DNA of 46,845 bases. Source: [Scytonema hofmanni] UTEX 2349. Its GTDB lineage: Bacteria > Cyanobacteriota > Cyanobacteriia > Cyanobacteriales > Nostocaceae. Where the stretch lies: contig NZ_KK073768.1 in assembly GCF_000582685.1 (NCBI RefSeq), positions 529,469-576,313 of the forward strand, given 5' to 3'. Under the pieces are notes generated by a model, which saw only the letters and a program-made list of their open reading frames with translations, was not told the origin of the DNA and did not search any database. Below are positions 1 through 8,842 of this stretch, one piece after another. Position 1 is the first letter of the stretch, and the number at the start of each line of letters is the position of its first letter. Position numbers and translations under genes: made by a program.

Positions 1-2
1 TT

Positions 3-632
3 GTGCGATCGCTGGCAATTAGAGAGAAAGCACTGGGTAAAGAACATCCAAATGTCGCTACTAGCCTGAACAATTTGGCACAACTGTACCAAGATCAGGG
101 AAGCTATCAAAAAGCTGAACCTCTGTTTGTGCGATCGCTGGCAATTAGAGAGAAAGCACTGGGTAAAGAACATCCAAATGTCGCTACTAGCCTGAACAAT
201 TTGGCTACCCTGTACCAAACACAGGGAAACTATGAAAAAGCGGAACCTCTGTTTGTGCGATCGCTGGCAATTAGTGAGAAAGTACTCGGTAAAGAACATC
301 CCGACGTCGCTAATAGCCTGAACAATTTAGCAGGCTTGTACCACGCACAGGGTAGCTATGAAAAAGCCGAACCTCTGTTTGTGCGATCACTGGCAATTAG
401 AGAGAAAGTACTCGGTAAAGAACATCCCGACGTCGCTAATAGCCTAAGCAATTTGGCAACACTTTACCTAGAACAGGGAAACTATCAAAAAGTGGAAGCT
501 CTGTTTGTGCGATCGCTGGCAATTAGAGAGAAAATACTGGGTAAAGAACATCCCAACGTCGCTAATAGCCTGAACAATTTGGCAGGCTTGTACCACGCAC
601 AAAATGACATCACTCGTGCCACTGATTTCTTA
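3..632 (+). repeat. Five 126-bp tandem repeats encoding TPR units
   Basis: Units start at 3, 129, 255, 381 and 507. Each is exactly 126 bp (42 codons) and contains GTGCGATC(G/A)CTGGCAATTA, which carries a HIP1 site in four of the five. Units 1 and 2 are nearly identical at DNA level, implying recent duplication or gene conversion; unit 5 runs into a diverged final TPR. More units probably lie upstream. Confidence 0.9.
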
Positions 633-2291
633 CGTCGTGGGCTAGCAGTTCAAGAACATAATCTTGACCTCATCTTTGCTGTAGGAGCAGAGCAGAGAAA
701 GCAAGACTACGCTAAAACCTTTAGAGGGACAACTTATGGTATCATTTCCCTCTCGCTTCAACAAGCTGCCAATAACCCCACAGTCGCAAGGCTAGCACTC
801 ACTACAGTACTACGTCGCAAAGGACTTGTACTAGATGCCGTTACAGACAACATACAAACGCTACGAAGTCAACTAGCAAATCAACCAGAAACCAAAAAAT
901 TATTTGATGATTGGTTGAATGTTAATCAGCAGTTATCGACGTTAGCATACAGGGGACAAGGAAAGCAAAGCGCGATTGAATATAAAGCTCAATTTCAGCA
1001 ACTTGAAGTAGAAAAAGAACGCTTAGAAGAAGCTATAAGCAGCAAAAGCGCAGAATTCCGCACCGCTACCCAACCAGTAGAGTTAACAACCATCCAAACT
1101 ACGATACCTAAAGATGCAGCTTTAGTAGAAATCGTGCGGTATGAGCCATTTAATGCTAAAGCTAAACAAGCTGAAAAATGGGGTAAACCGCGTTATGCTG
1201 CTGCGGTGCTGCGTTCATCAGGTGAACCAAAGTGGGTTGATTTGGGTGATGCTGCAACTATTGATAACTCTGTTGCGAGTTTGCGACAAGCCTTAAAAAA
1301 TAGAACACAACGAGTTAAGCAAGTTGATCGCACATTAGATGAGCAAGTTATGGCTCCCATTCGTCCACTGTTAGGTGATGCACGTCACTTATTATTATCA
1401 CCAGATGGACAATTAACACTAATTCCTTTTGAAGCGCTCAAAGACGAGCAAAATAAATATTTAATTCAACGTTACGCTTTCTCTTATCTTACCAGCGGAC
1501 GCGATTTATTACGCTTTCAATTACCATCTCAAAGCCGTTCTAATCCAGTAGTCTTTGCAAATATTGATTACGATCAACAAGAAATCGCCACAGCATCTGC
1601 TATGCGTGGTTCAGAAAATCGCCGTTCTGCTGATTTAGCTTCTTTGCAATTTGGCTCACTTGGTAACACTTTAGAAGAAGCAAATAAAATTAAAGGGATT
1701 TTTGCAGATACAAAAATCATTTCTGGTAAGCAAGCAACGGAAGCTGTTATTAAACAACTTCAAGCTCCGAGTATATTACATTTAGCAACTCATGGTTTCT
1801 TTGTTCCCGACCAACAAGATAATATGGAGACGCGATTAATGGCGTCACTACGTCTCGAAAATCCCTTGTTGCGTTCCGGTTTAGCTTTAGCTGGTATTAA
1901 CAATCGCACCAAAACTTTATCAAATACTAACGATGGTGTTCTCACAGCTTTGGAAGTTGCCGGCTTAAATTTACGGGGAACGCAGTTAGTAGTACTTTCC
2001 GCTTGTGAAACTGGATTAGGTGATATCAAAGTCGGAGATGGACTTTATGGTTTGCGTCGTGCTTTGGTAATTGCCGGTTCTCAAAGTCAACTCTTGAGTT
2101 TGTGGATTGTGGATGATGCTGGGACAAAAGATTTGATGGTGAAGTATTACCAAAATTTGAAAGCCGGTAAGGGGAGACATGAAGCTTTACGAGAAGCGCA
2201 GATGGATTTGTTGAAAACACCCGAATACGAGCATCCTTATTATTGGGCAAGTTTTGTCCCTTCCGGTGATTGGAGTGCGTTTAAGAAATAG
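3..2291 (+). CDS. TPR-CHAT domain protein (5' end outside window)
   Basis: A CHAT (caspase HetF associated with TPRs) protein whose start lies upstream: the first visible codon falls inside a TPR unit. Residues 1-210 are five near-identical 42-residue kinesin-light-chain-type TPR units (signature GKEHPNVA, SLNNLA, KAEPLFV). A coiled-coil-like linker follows, and the CHAT domain fills about residues 370-762. The caspase-like dyad is visible as H597 in HLATHGFF and C668 in LSACETGLGD. The end of the domain (PYYWASFVPSGDW) is typical and complete. CHAT proteins are putative or proven cysteine proteases, often activated through a partner that binds the TPRs; the substrate here is unknown. The next gene is on the opposite strand, so it ends its own transcription unit. 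The family is certain, the role is not. Confidence 0.9.
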   Translation: MRSLAIREKALGKEHPNVATSLNNLAQLYQDQGSYQKAEPLFVRSLAIREKALGKEHPNVATSLNNLATLYQTQGNYEKAEPLFVRSLAISEKVLGKEHPDVANSLNNLAGLYHAQGSYEKAEPLFVRSLAIREKVLGKEHPDVANSLSNLATLYLEQGNYQKVEALFVRSLAIREKILGKEHPNVANSLNNLAGLYHAQNDITRATDFLRRGLAVQEHNLDLIFAVGAEQRKQDYAKTFRGTTYGIISLSLQQAANNPTVARLALTTVLRRKGLVLDAVTDNIQTLRSQLANQPETKKLFDDWLNVNQQLSTLAYRGQGKQSAIEYKAQFQQLEVEKERLEEAISSKSAEFRTATQPVELTTIQTTIPKDAALVEIVRYEPFNAKAKQAEKWGKPRYAAAVLRSSGEPKWVDLGDAATIDNSVASLRQALKNRTQRVKQVDRTLDEQVMAPIRPLLGDARHLLLSPDGQLTLIPFEALKDEQNKYLIQRYAFSYLTSGRDLLRFQLPSQSRSNPVVFANIDYDQQEIATASAMRGSENRRSADLASLQFGSLGNTLEEANKIKGIFADTKIISGKQATEAVIKQLQAPSILHLATHGFFVPDQQDNMETRLMASLRLENPLLRSGLALAGINNRTKTLSNTNDGVLTALEVAGLNLRGTQLVVLSACETGLGDIKVGDGLYGLRRALVIAGSQSQLLSLWIVDDAGTKDLMVKYYQNLKAGKGRHEALREAQMDLLKTPEYEHPYYWASFVPSGDWSAFKK

Positions 2292-2299
2292 GTCAGTAG

Positions 2300-2442
2300 T
2301 TATGAATAAACTCCTTTTTAAACGCAAAGGAACGCTAAGGTTAGCGCAAAGGTTCGCAGAGTCTTGTTTGAAATTTTCGTTATGAATTAAACTTTGCGTC
2401 CCTCTGCGTTTACTCCGCGCTCCTCTGCGTTTAAAAATGCTA
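2300..2442. repeat. Intergenic inverted repeat of the 'CTCTGCGTTTA' type
   Basis: Between the CHAT gene and the convergent transporter gene. The left part contains AAACGCAAAGGAACGC and GCGCAAAGGTTCGCAGAG. The right part contains the complementary-looking CTTTGCGTCCCTCTGCGTTTA and CTCCTCTGCGTTTA. The two halves can fold into an imperfect hairpin lying between two convergent stop codons, so it may serve as a two-way terminator. Such CTCTGCG repeats are common between genes in filamentous cyanobacteria. Confidence 0.6.
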
Positions 2443-3360
2443 TCAAAACAGCCACAACCAAATCGGCAGAGTAATTAACAATACCATAGACCCTGCTGCC
2501 AATGCCGTAACTGCCAAATCGCGATCGAGATTGAAGCTTTCTGCGATTACCAGTGTAGCGAAAGCTGGTGGCATCCCCATTTGTAAGACCATCACTTGTG
2601 CTGTTGCCCCAGTTATCCCAAAAAGCGGTAACATACTGCCCAAAATCAGCGGAACTAACAGCATTTTGATTCCTATACTCATCCCCGCTTGTGGTAAACT
2701 CCGCCAAGATTTAAGATTGCTCAATCGCATCCCAATTAACATCAAAGATAAAGCAACTGTACTCCAAGCAAATTTATCCAAGAAAAATTCAACTGCTGGG
2801 GGAATTGTCACTTGTCGAAACAGCAAACCAAATCCAAAACTCCACAGCGCTGGATTGATGACAATTGCTTTAGTAATTTGCCAATAATTTTTAACTCCAC
2901 CACCAAAACGAACTGCGATCGCTACACCAATTGCATAAGCCCCGAAAAGTGACCCCAGCATATCGTAGAATAGCGCCCAGGCAAAGTATTTTTGTCCTAC
3001 CATTGCTAAAGTGATGGGATAACCAAGATAACCTGTGTTACCCACCATTGATGCCAGAATAAAACTACCCTGAGTTGGTTGAGTGAGGATAGTATTTGTA
3101 AAATAGGCTTGACCTTTGATGCCTAACCAAGCTAAAAATGCTCCAAGTAAAATAGCTAGGTAGGCGATCGCTGGTGCAATCCAAATCTGTCCCGATAAAT
3201 CAGCTTTTCTTAAAAAAGCTACAATTCCTATCGGTACACCCACCCAGAAAAGAAACTGAGCCAAACGAGTGGGAACTGAGCTTGGTAGCTTGCGTCCCAA
3301 GATAAATCCTACCAGGACTAATCCCACCAGCTTGACGTATAGTTCTAGGATATTTGTCAA
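2443..3360 (-). CDS. AEC (auxin efflux carrier) family transporter
   Basis: A 305-residue hydrophobic protein with about ten membrane segments, matching the bacterial membrane transport protein family PF03547 (AEC). The N-terminus (LELYVKLVGLVLVGFILGRK) is the usual first helix. The middle half carries the polar-glycine pattern NTGYLGYPI characteristic of the family. Bacterial members export or import small organic acids or other anions; the substrate cannot be read from sequence. The start is a TTG (reverse complement of 3358-3360), chosen because the family's first helix begins right there and no ATG lies near. It is divergent from the carboxypeptidase gene with a 103-bp shared upstream region. 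Confidence 0.85.
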   Translation of the reverse strand: MTNILELYVKLVGLVLVGFILGRKLPSSVPTRLAQFLFWVGVPIGIVAFLRKADLSGQIWIAPAIAYLAILLGAFLAWLGIKGQAYFTNTILTQPTQGSFILASMVGNTGYLGYPITLAMVGQKYFAWALFYDMLGSLFGAYAIGVAIAVRFGGGVKNYWQITKAIVINPALWSFGFGLLFRQVTIPPAVEFFLDKFAWSTVALSLMLIGMRLSNLKSWRSLPQAGMSIGIKMLLVPLILGSMLPLFGITGATAQVMVLQMGMPPAFATLVIAESFNLDRDLAVTALAAGSMVLLITLPIWLWLF

Positions 3361-3463
3361 AATTACGCCTAGAAATCAAAATGTATATATGTTACGGATT
3401 GCGTTTATTTGTATCCAGTCTACAATCTGTTATGGCGATTCAACAATCATCAGGAGTTGACCC

Positions 3464-4285
3464 TTGAATAATCCTGGGTTTTCTGAAAAACCGCAAAACT
3501 CATCTGTTGAGTCTGGTGAGGAGATTCCGCCAGCTTTACGCGATACTCCCGAAGCAACACCTAACCAGGTGCGCCAATTGCAACCTATGGTTTTGGTAAT
3601 TGGCGGCGTGGTAGGATTTATTATGCTAGCCGTTATTAGTGGTTTTTTGTTTTTCCTCACTGCACCGAAAAAAACTGCTAATCAACCTTCCCCAACTAGC
3701 TCAATCCCCGCAACTGCACAACCCGGCACTTCTGTCAATCCCCAAGATAATGCTGATACTGTTTTGGGGCATCTGGCATACGCAGAAGCACCGGAAGCAG
3801 AACTAGCACCGATTTCTAAAGATGGACGCATCAAAATGCATTCATCTGCTGCCCAAAAGTATCAAGCGATGGTGCAAGCAGCGCGGAGTGCAGGTGTAAT
3901 ATTGGTGCCAATTTCCGGCTTTCGCTCAGTGAAAGACCAAGAACAGTTATTTTTTGACGTTGGTGCCCAGCGCAATCAAACCCCAGCGCAACGAGCGGCT
4001 CTCAGCGCTCCTCCAGGTCATAGCGAACATCATACAGGTTACGCTGTGGATATTGGCGATGGGGCAACACCAGCAACTAATCTGCAAACAACTTTCGACA
4101 AGACAAAAGCTTATCAGTGGTTAGAAGCGAATGCAGCGCGTTACAGCTTTGAGATGTCCTTTCCCAAGGAAAATCCGCAAGGTGTGAGTTATGAGCCGTG
4201 GCACTGGCGTTTTGTAGGCGATCGCGATAGCTTAGAAACCTTCTACAAAGCCAAAAATATCAAACCCGCGAAGATAGCTCAGTAG
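3464..4285 (+). CDS. Membrane-anchored D-alanyl-D-alanine carboxypeptidase, VanY family
   Basis: A 273-residue zinc peptidase of the VanY/M15B family that trims the terminal D-Ala of peptidoglycan stem peptides. A hydrophobic anchor (about residues 43-67) and a Pro/Thr/Ser-rich linker precede the domain, placing the enzyme in the periplasm. The motif SxHxxGxAxD is present as S187, H189, G192, D196, and the third zinc ligand is H247 in PWHWRF; all ligands are intact. The start is TTG at 3464, supported by a Shine-Dalgarno AGGAG at 3452-3456, seven bases upstream. The protein is a likely partner in wall remodelling with the PBP2 pair downstream, though on the opposite strand. Confidence 0.9.
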   Translation: MNNPGFSEKPQNSSVESGEEIPPALRDTPEATPNQVRQLQPMVLVIGGVVGFIMLAVISGFLFFLTAPKKTANQPSPTSSIPATAQPGTSVNPQDNADTVLGHLAYAEAPEAELAPISKDGRIKMHSSAAQKYQAMVQAARSAGVILVPISGFRSVKDQEQLFFDVGAQRNQTPAQRAALSAPPGHSEHHTGYAVDIGDGATPATNLQTTFDKTKAYQWLEANAARYSFEMSFPKENPQGVSYEPWHWRFVGDRDSLETFYKAKNIKPAKIAQ

Positions 4286-4330
4286 GGGACAAGGGGGACA
4301 AGGGGGACAAGGGGGACAAGGGGGACAAAA
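4285..4330. repeat. 10-bp tandem repeat GGGGGACAAG
   Basis: About four and a half copies of GGGGGACAAG immediately after the carboxypeptidase stop codon. This is a short tandem repeat of the kind that slips and varies in copy number between strains. Confidence 0.9.
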
Positions 4331-4585
4331 AGAGCAATTCTTTTCCCCACTCTCCCCCTCCCCTCAATTGTCTAGTACACGTCGGCGTAAATAAACCACC
4401 CATTCCAAATCGGCAAATAGTCTACCCTATCGCTCTTCTATGACTCTGGGCAGAGAATAATTTCATGAAGTCCCGACGATTAAAATCGCGGCTATACAAA
4501 CAAAGTCCGCGATTAGGCGGACTAATCTGAAAATAGGGTTTCAAATTTAATCTGGCGAGAGTAATAAAAGAGCGCTATAAGCTTC
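4331..4585. other. Non-coding gap after the carboxypeptidase
   Basis: No plausible gene is seen. The start is a C/T-rich stretch (CCCCACTCTCCCCCTCCCCTC) resembling the end of the A/G-rich repeat elements at 8.6 and 28.4 kb. GCGGCTATACAAACAAAGTC and CCGCGATTAGGCGGACTAAT around 4490-4530 form a weak inverted repeat. The rest is featureless. Confidence 0.5.
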
Positions 4586-4678
4586 AGGACTTACGCACGG
4601 ACTACATATTTCCGTCCCTATCGACGCTTCGGTTGCAATCTCAAAATCTTGTTTTCTGGTAACGAGTGCGTAAGTCCT
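4586..4678. mobile_element. 93-bp MITE-like element, copy A
   Basis: Bounded by perfect 13-bp terminal inverted repeats, AGGACTTACGCAC at 4586 and its complement ending at 4678. AAGCTT flanks both sides. The whole element recurs in reverse orientation at 32635-32725 with about 85% identity, including the interior CAATCTCA and TCTTGTTTTCT blocks. It has no coding capacity, so it is a small non-autonomous element or a mobile hairpin. It lies between the convergent vanY-type and PBP2 genes, where it could also end transcription. Confidence 0.85.
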
Positions 4679-4683
4679 AAGCT

Positions 4684-4712
4684 TTTTGACTTTTGACTTT
4701 TGACTTTTGATT
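4684..4712. repeat. Heptamer tandem repeat TTTTGAC
   Basis: Four copies of the 7-mer TTTTGAC just downstream of the PBP2 stop codon. Typical Nostoc short tandemly repeated repetitive sequence. Confidence 0.85.
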
Positions 4713-4724
4713 TCCGGTACTGAA

Positions 4725-6506
4725 TTACTTCTTTTGAAAATACTCTTCCATAACTTTTAACGCCATCGGTGCAGCAATGCTACCACCGCCACCGCCGGAA
4801 TGTTCGGCAAACGCTACAATTATAATTTGCGGTTTATCGCTGGGCGCATAACCACCAAACCAAGCATGATTTGCTTTGACACCTTGACGCGTCCATGCTT
4901 CGGCAGTGCCAGTTTTACCAGCTATTGGGGGAAGTGTAGCCACATTTAAAGCCTTACCCGTACCTTGTGTAATTACCTCACGCAATCCAGAACGAAGAAT
5001 TTTCACGGTTGATGGTTTCATATTTACAGGTTCGCGCCAGCTTTTTGCTTCTTGATTGTCTTTAAGCAAATGCGGCTGAACTCTATAACCACCATTGGCA
5101 GGTATGGCAAACATGCCGGCGACTTGTAACGGTGTACTTAATAGGGCACCTTGACCAATTGACATATTAATGCTGTCGCCGACAGTCCAAGGCATTTTCC
5201 AAGTTTTCTGCTTCCATGACTCGTCTGGAACAAAGCCTTTCGATTCTTCAGAAACGAACTCAAACCCAGTTTTTTCGCCAAATCCAAACTTACGAGTCCA
5301 TTCAATTAAAGTTGGACCACCGACTTTCTGACCAATTTGGTAGAAAAAGGTATCGCTACTGTTAGCGATCGCTCCCGTAAATCCCAACGGACCAAAGCCG
5401 GCATGGTTCCATTCACCAAATCTAGTCCTGCCAAAGGTCAGGGAACCGTAAGTTTGCAATATTGTATTAGGAGAAAATTTACCCGATTCTAACCCAGCTG
5501 CCGTAGTCACAATTTTAAAAGTACTAGCAGGGGGATAAGCTCTCAGAGCGCGATTGAGCAAAGGATAATCTTCACCTTGTACCGTCTCCCAATCTTTTTT
5601 AGTAACTTTTTGCTTAGAAAAGATATTTGGATCAAAGGTAGGATGAGACACCATAGCTAAAACCGCACCGTTGTTTGGGTCAAGTGCGATAATTGTACCG
5701 TTGCGACCTCCTAAAGCTTTTTCTGCTGTTTTTTGCAGATTCACATCTATAGTCAAGTGCAAATCGTTACCAGCTTTTGCCTCTTTATCGCCCAAAACCC
5801 GCAGCGGACGACCTCTACCATCCACTTCCACCTGCTGACCGCCCCATTCGCCCCGTAGCGTTTTCTCATAAGCTTTTTCTACCCCCATCTGACCGATCGC
5901 ATCTCCTAATCGGTAGCCCTCTTTTTTCTTTTCTTGCAACTGTTTGGCGGTCAGTTCCCGTGTATAACCGAGTACATGAGCCAACGCTTTGCCGTGCGGG
6001 TAGTAGCGAACTGCTTCGGTATGTATTTCTACATTGTGGAGTTCATTTTCGTACTCCTTCAATGCAGTAACTTGCGCTTCATTTAAATCACGAGCAATCC
6101 GCACCAGCGAAGAAGACCTAAAACCAGCCTCTTGTAGTTTATTTTCAATTTCCTCTTGCGGGATATCGAGAATTTGCGATAAACGCGGTGCAACTTTGTG
6201 CCATTCTTGTTTAGTGTGAGCCATAGGCCATAAATACACAGACCGAGGATAGCGAGTACTAGCTAAAAGTTTGCCATTGCGGTCAAAAATGTTGCCTCGT
6301 TCCGGTTGTTTGGGAATTACCCGAATCCGGTTGGACTCAGCTTTCTTGCGGTGCTGCGTTCCTTCAAGAATTTGCAAATATGTCAATCTAGCACCCATTC
6401 CACCCGTCATTAGGAGGGTAAATAGGATGAAGAATATTGACTGAAAACCCCGTCCGACTGTAAGTGTATCTTTTTTATTGGCGATCGCTAATCGTAATGA
6501 AGTCAT
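4725..6506 (-). CDS. mrdA: Penicillin-binding protein 2 (class B transpeptidase), copy 1
   Basis: A monofunctional D,D-transpeptidase that cross-links lateral-wall peptidoglycan, usually with RodA. It has 593 residues, as usual for PBP2. A single N-terminal anchor lies at about 22-44, then the dimerisation domain with KQPERGNIFDRNGK, then the penicillin-binding domain. Active-site motifs are intact: S328-T-F-K331 (nucleophile S328), S383-S-D385 (the PBP2-type variant of SxN) and K531-T-G. A close paralogue follows upstream at 6681-8501 in the same orientation, about 170 bp away. The two are clearly a tandem duplication; which one carries the main role cannot be told from sequence. Confidence 0.92.
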   Translation of the reverse strand: MTSLRLAIANKKDTLTVGRGFQSIFFILFTLLMTGGMGARLTYLQILEGTQHRKKAESNRIRVIPKQPERGNIFDRNGKLLASTRYPRSVYLWPMAHTKQEWHKVAPRLSQILDIPQEEIENKLQEAGFRSSSLVRIARDLNEAQVTALKEYENELHNVEIHTEAVRYYPHGKALAHVLGYTRELTAKQLQEKKKEGYRLGDAIGQMGVEKAYEKTLRGEWGGQQVEVDGRGRPLRVLGDKEAKAGNDLHLTIDVNLQKTAEKALGGRNGTIIALDPNNGAVLAMVSHPTFDPNIFSKQKVTKKDWETVQGEDYPLLNRALRAYPPASTFKIVTTAAGLESGKFSPNTILQTYGSLTFGRTRFGEWNHAGFGPLGFTGAIANSSDTFFYQIGQKVGGPTLIEWTRKFGFGEKTGFEFVSEESKGFVPDESWKQKTWKMPWTVGDSINMSIGQGALLSTPLQVAGMFAIPANGGYRVQPHLLKDNQEAKSWREPVNMKPSTVKILRSGLREVITQGTGKALNVATLPPIAGKTGTAEAWTRQGVKANHAWFGGYAPSDKPQIIIVAFAEHSGGGGGSIAAPMALKVMEEYFQKK

Positions 6507-6628
6507 AACAAAAATAGTAATTTTTAGATAAATCCTCTTTGTCTATAATTCAATAAAATTGTTACTAAGTCATCTTAACTCGCATACAGGATGTATTGGA
6601 AAAACAACAGGGTAACTATCAGAATTTT

Positions 6629-6658
6629 TTAGTAGTGAGCACGAAGAGTGCTCACTAC
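6629..6658. repeat. Small palindrome of the GTAGTGAGCAC family
   Basis: TAGTGAGCAC and its complement GTGCTCACTA face each other around a GAAGA loop between the two PBP2 genes. It belongs to the same palindrome family as the copies at 23930 and 27723. Possibly a processing or attenuation hairpin in the PBP2 transcript. Confidence 0.8.
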
Positions 6659-6680
6659 ATTAATGCGATAAATCTGTAGC

Positions 6681-8501
6681 CTACGGTTTTGCACCTTCAA
6701 CTTGAGTTTTTTGATACTTGCCTGGATACTTTGATTGAAAATAGGCTTCTAGCACTTTTAAGACCATTGGACCACAATCAGTACCCCCATGTCCCCCGGA
6801 GTTTTCACCAAAGGCTACAACCGCAATTTCCGGCTTATCGCTGGGAGAATAGGCACCAAACCAAGTGTGATTGGGACGACCAGTACCGGCTTCAGCAGTG
6901 CCACTTTTTCCAGATGATGGGGGAATTGTCGGTACGTTCAAAACCTTACCCGTCCCCTCAGTTATTACCTTCCGTAGACCATCACGGAGAACTTTGATGG
7001 TTGTCGGTTTCATATTTAAGGATGTGCGCCAGTTTTTTGCTTCTTCATTGTCTTTAAGCAAATGCGGCTTAACTCGATAACCACCATTAGCAGGAACAGC
7101 AAACATGATCGCAGCTTGCAGTGGTGTGACTTGCAAAGCACCTTGACCAATGGACATATTTATGCTGTCGCCGACAGTCCAGGGCATCTTCCAAACTTTC
7201 TGTTTCCATGTCTCGTCTGGAACCAAGCCTTTTGATTCTTCCGAAGCAAACTCAATGCCGGTTCTTTCACCAAAGCCATATTTGCGACTCCATTCAATCA
7301 AAGTTGGACCACCAGTTCTCCTACCAACTTGATAGAAAAAGGTATCACTACTCATAGCCATCGCTCTCGGAAATCCCAATGGACCAAATCCAGCGTGATT
7401 CCATTCACCAAAAGTCACCCCACCGACGGTTAGTGAGCCGAAGGTTTGCAAAACTGTGTCGGGAGTAAATTTACCCGATTCTAACCCCGCCGAGGTAGTG
7501 ATAATTTTAAATGTACTGGCAGGTGGAAAAGCGCTGAGGGTGCGATTCACCAACGGATGGTTTTTACCTTGTAAGGTTTCCCAGTCTTTTTGAGAGAGTT
7601 TTTGCTTAGAAAAGATATTTGGGTCAAAGCTAGGATAAGACACCATTGCCAAAACAGCACCATTCCTCGGATCGATTGCCACAATCCCACCTTTGGTAGT
7701 GCCTAAAGCTTTTGCCGCTGCCTGTTGCACCTTTATATCTATAGTCAAGTGCAAATCGTTGCCAGCTTTTGCCTCTTTCTCTCCCAATACTCGCAACGGA
7801 CGACCTCTGCCATCTACTTCTACCTGCTGACCACCCCATTCACCCCGCAGTGTTTTTTCATACGCCTTTTCTACCCCCATCTGACCAATGACATCTCCCA
7901 GTCTGTAGCCATCTTTGACTCTTTTTTTCAACTGGTCGGCGGTCAGTTCTCGCGTATAACCTAGCATATGAGCTAAGGCTTCACTTTGGGGATAATAACG
8001 GACTGCTTCTCTATGAATTTCCACATTTTTGAGTTCGGTTTCATACTCTTTTAGTGCGGTAATTTGTGCTTCGTTCAAATTGCGAGCAATCCGTACAAGT
8101 GAAGAAGAGTTAGGACCTGCCTGTATAAGTTTCTCTTCAATCTCATTTTGAGAAATTTCCAGAATTTTAGATAGACGCGGGGCAACAATTGACCACTCTG
8201 GTTTCGTGTGAGCCATAGGCCACAAGTAGACAGAGTGAGGATTACGAGTACTAGCTAAAAGTTTGCCATTCCGGTCAAAAATGTTACCTCTTTCCGGCTG
8301 TTTGGAAATAATTCTAATTCGGTTTGCCTCTGCTCGTTTACGGAGTTGTGGTCCTTGAATAACTTCTAAATATCCCAAACGAGCAGCAACACCCGTCAAC
8401 ATAAGGAGGGTAAATATGATGAAAAATATCGACTGAGAACTTCGTCCGACTGTACGTGTATCTTTTTTACTGCCAAGTTTAAAGGATTGTAAGATAGACA
8501 T
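6681..8501 (-). CDS. mrdA: Penicillin-binding protein 2 (class B transpeptidase), copy 2
   Basis: Paralogue of the preceding PBP2 with the same layout: membrane anchor, KQPERGNIFDRNGK block, transpeptidase with S329-T-F-K, then SSD, and a third motif reading KSG in GKSGTAEAG rather than KTG. The open frame extends to 8543, but I place the start at the ATG at 8501 (606 residues) because there the N-terminus aligns with copy 1; the upstream residues have no counterpart. The C-terminus has a short extra Lys/Gln-rich tail (about 15 residues). The KTG-to-KSG change is tolerated in many PBPs but could shift beta-lactam affinity. Function in elongation or septation is inferred from family. Confidence 0.9.
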   Translation of the reverse strand: MSILQSFKLGSKKDTRTVGRSSQSIFFIIFTLLMLTGVAARLGYLEVIQGPQLRKRAEANRIRIISKQPERGNIFDRNGKLLASTRNPHSVYLWPMAHTKPEWSIVAPRLSKILEISQNEIEEKLIQAGPNSSSLVRIARNLNEAQITALKEYETELKNVEIHREAVRYYPQSEALAHMLGYTRELTADQLKKRVKDGYRLGDVIGQMGVEKAYEKTLRGEWGGQQVEVDGRGRPLRVLGEKEAKAGNDLHLTIDIKVQQAAAKALGTTKGGIVAIDPRNGAVLAMVSYPSFDPNIFSKQKLSQKDWETLQGKNHPLVNRTLSAFPPASTFKIITTSAGLESGKFTPDTVLQTFGSLTVGGVTFGEWNHAGFGPLGFPRAMAMSSDTFFYQVGRRTGGPTLIEWSRKYGFGERTGIEFASEESKGLVPDETWKQKVWKMPWTVGDSINMSIGQGALQVTPLQAAIMFAVPANGGYRVKPHLLKDNEEAKNWRTSLNMKPTTIKVLRDGLRKVITEGTGKVLNVPTIPPSSGKSGTAEAGTGRPNHTWFGAYSPSDKPEIAVVAFGENSGGHGGTDCGPMVLKVLEAYFQSKYPGKYQKTQVEGAKP

Positions 8502-8584
8502 AAGACAAATAGGGATTTCCAGATTAGCATTAACTGTATACAATTGCGCTAAATACCAAGCAGGACTTTAGTGCTTTTTTTTGG

Positions 8585-8732
8585 GGACTGGGGGGATTTT
8601 AAGAGGGGAAAAGGTTAAAGGTTAAAGGGTAAAGGTATGGAAATAAAGAATTATTTAAATCCGGGAATATTTTTTCCCCCTTTCCCTTTCCCCTTTCCCC
8701 TTTCCCCTTTCCCCCTCCTCAAATTGCCTAAT
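8585..8732. repeat. A/G-rich to C/T-rich inverted repeat element, copy 1
   Basis: Left arm: GGGGAAAAGG followed by GTTAAAG heptamers. Right arm: runs of CCCTTTC and CCCCTTT ending CCTCCTCAAATTGCC. Between them is a core containing ATTTAAATCCGGGAATATTTT. The same core and right arm occur in reverse orientation at 28421-28587, so this is a dispersed element and not just low complexity. The arms could form a long, imperfect stem. This element plus about 110 featureless bases makes up the gap before the ABC transporter operon. Confidence 0.7.
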
Positions 8733-8842
8733 AGTTTGTTATTGCCGGATACAATAAACCAAAGTGTTATATGTAGTTTGCTTAATAGACTACATCAATA
8801 AATTTACAAAAGTTAGTATTATCACGTATTTTACTGAGAATT

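Noticed and set aside
5777..6219. Plus-strand frames within the PBP2 genes
   Set aside because: They are antisense to well-supported PBP2 coding sequence and show no protein-family features.
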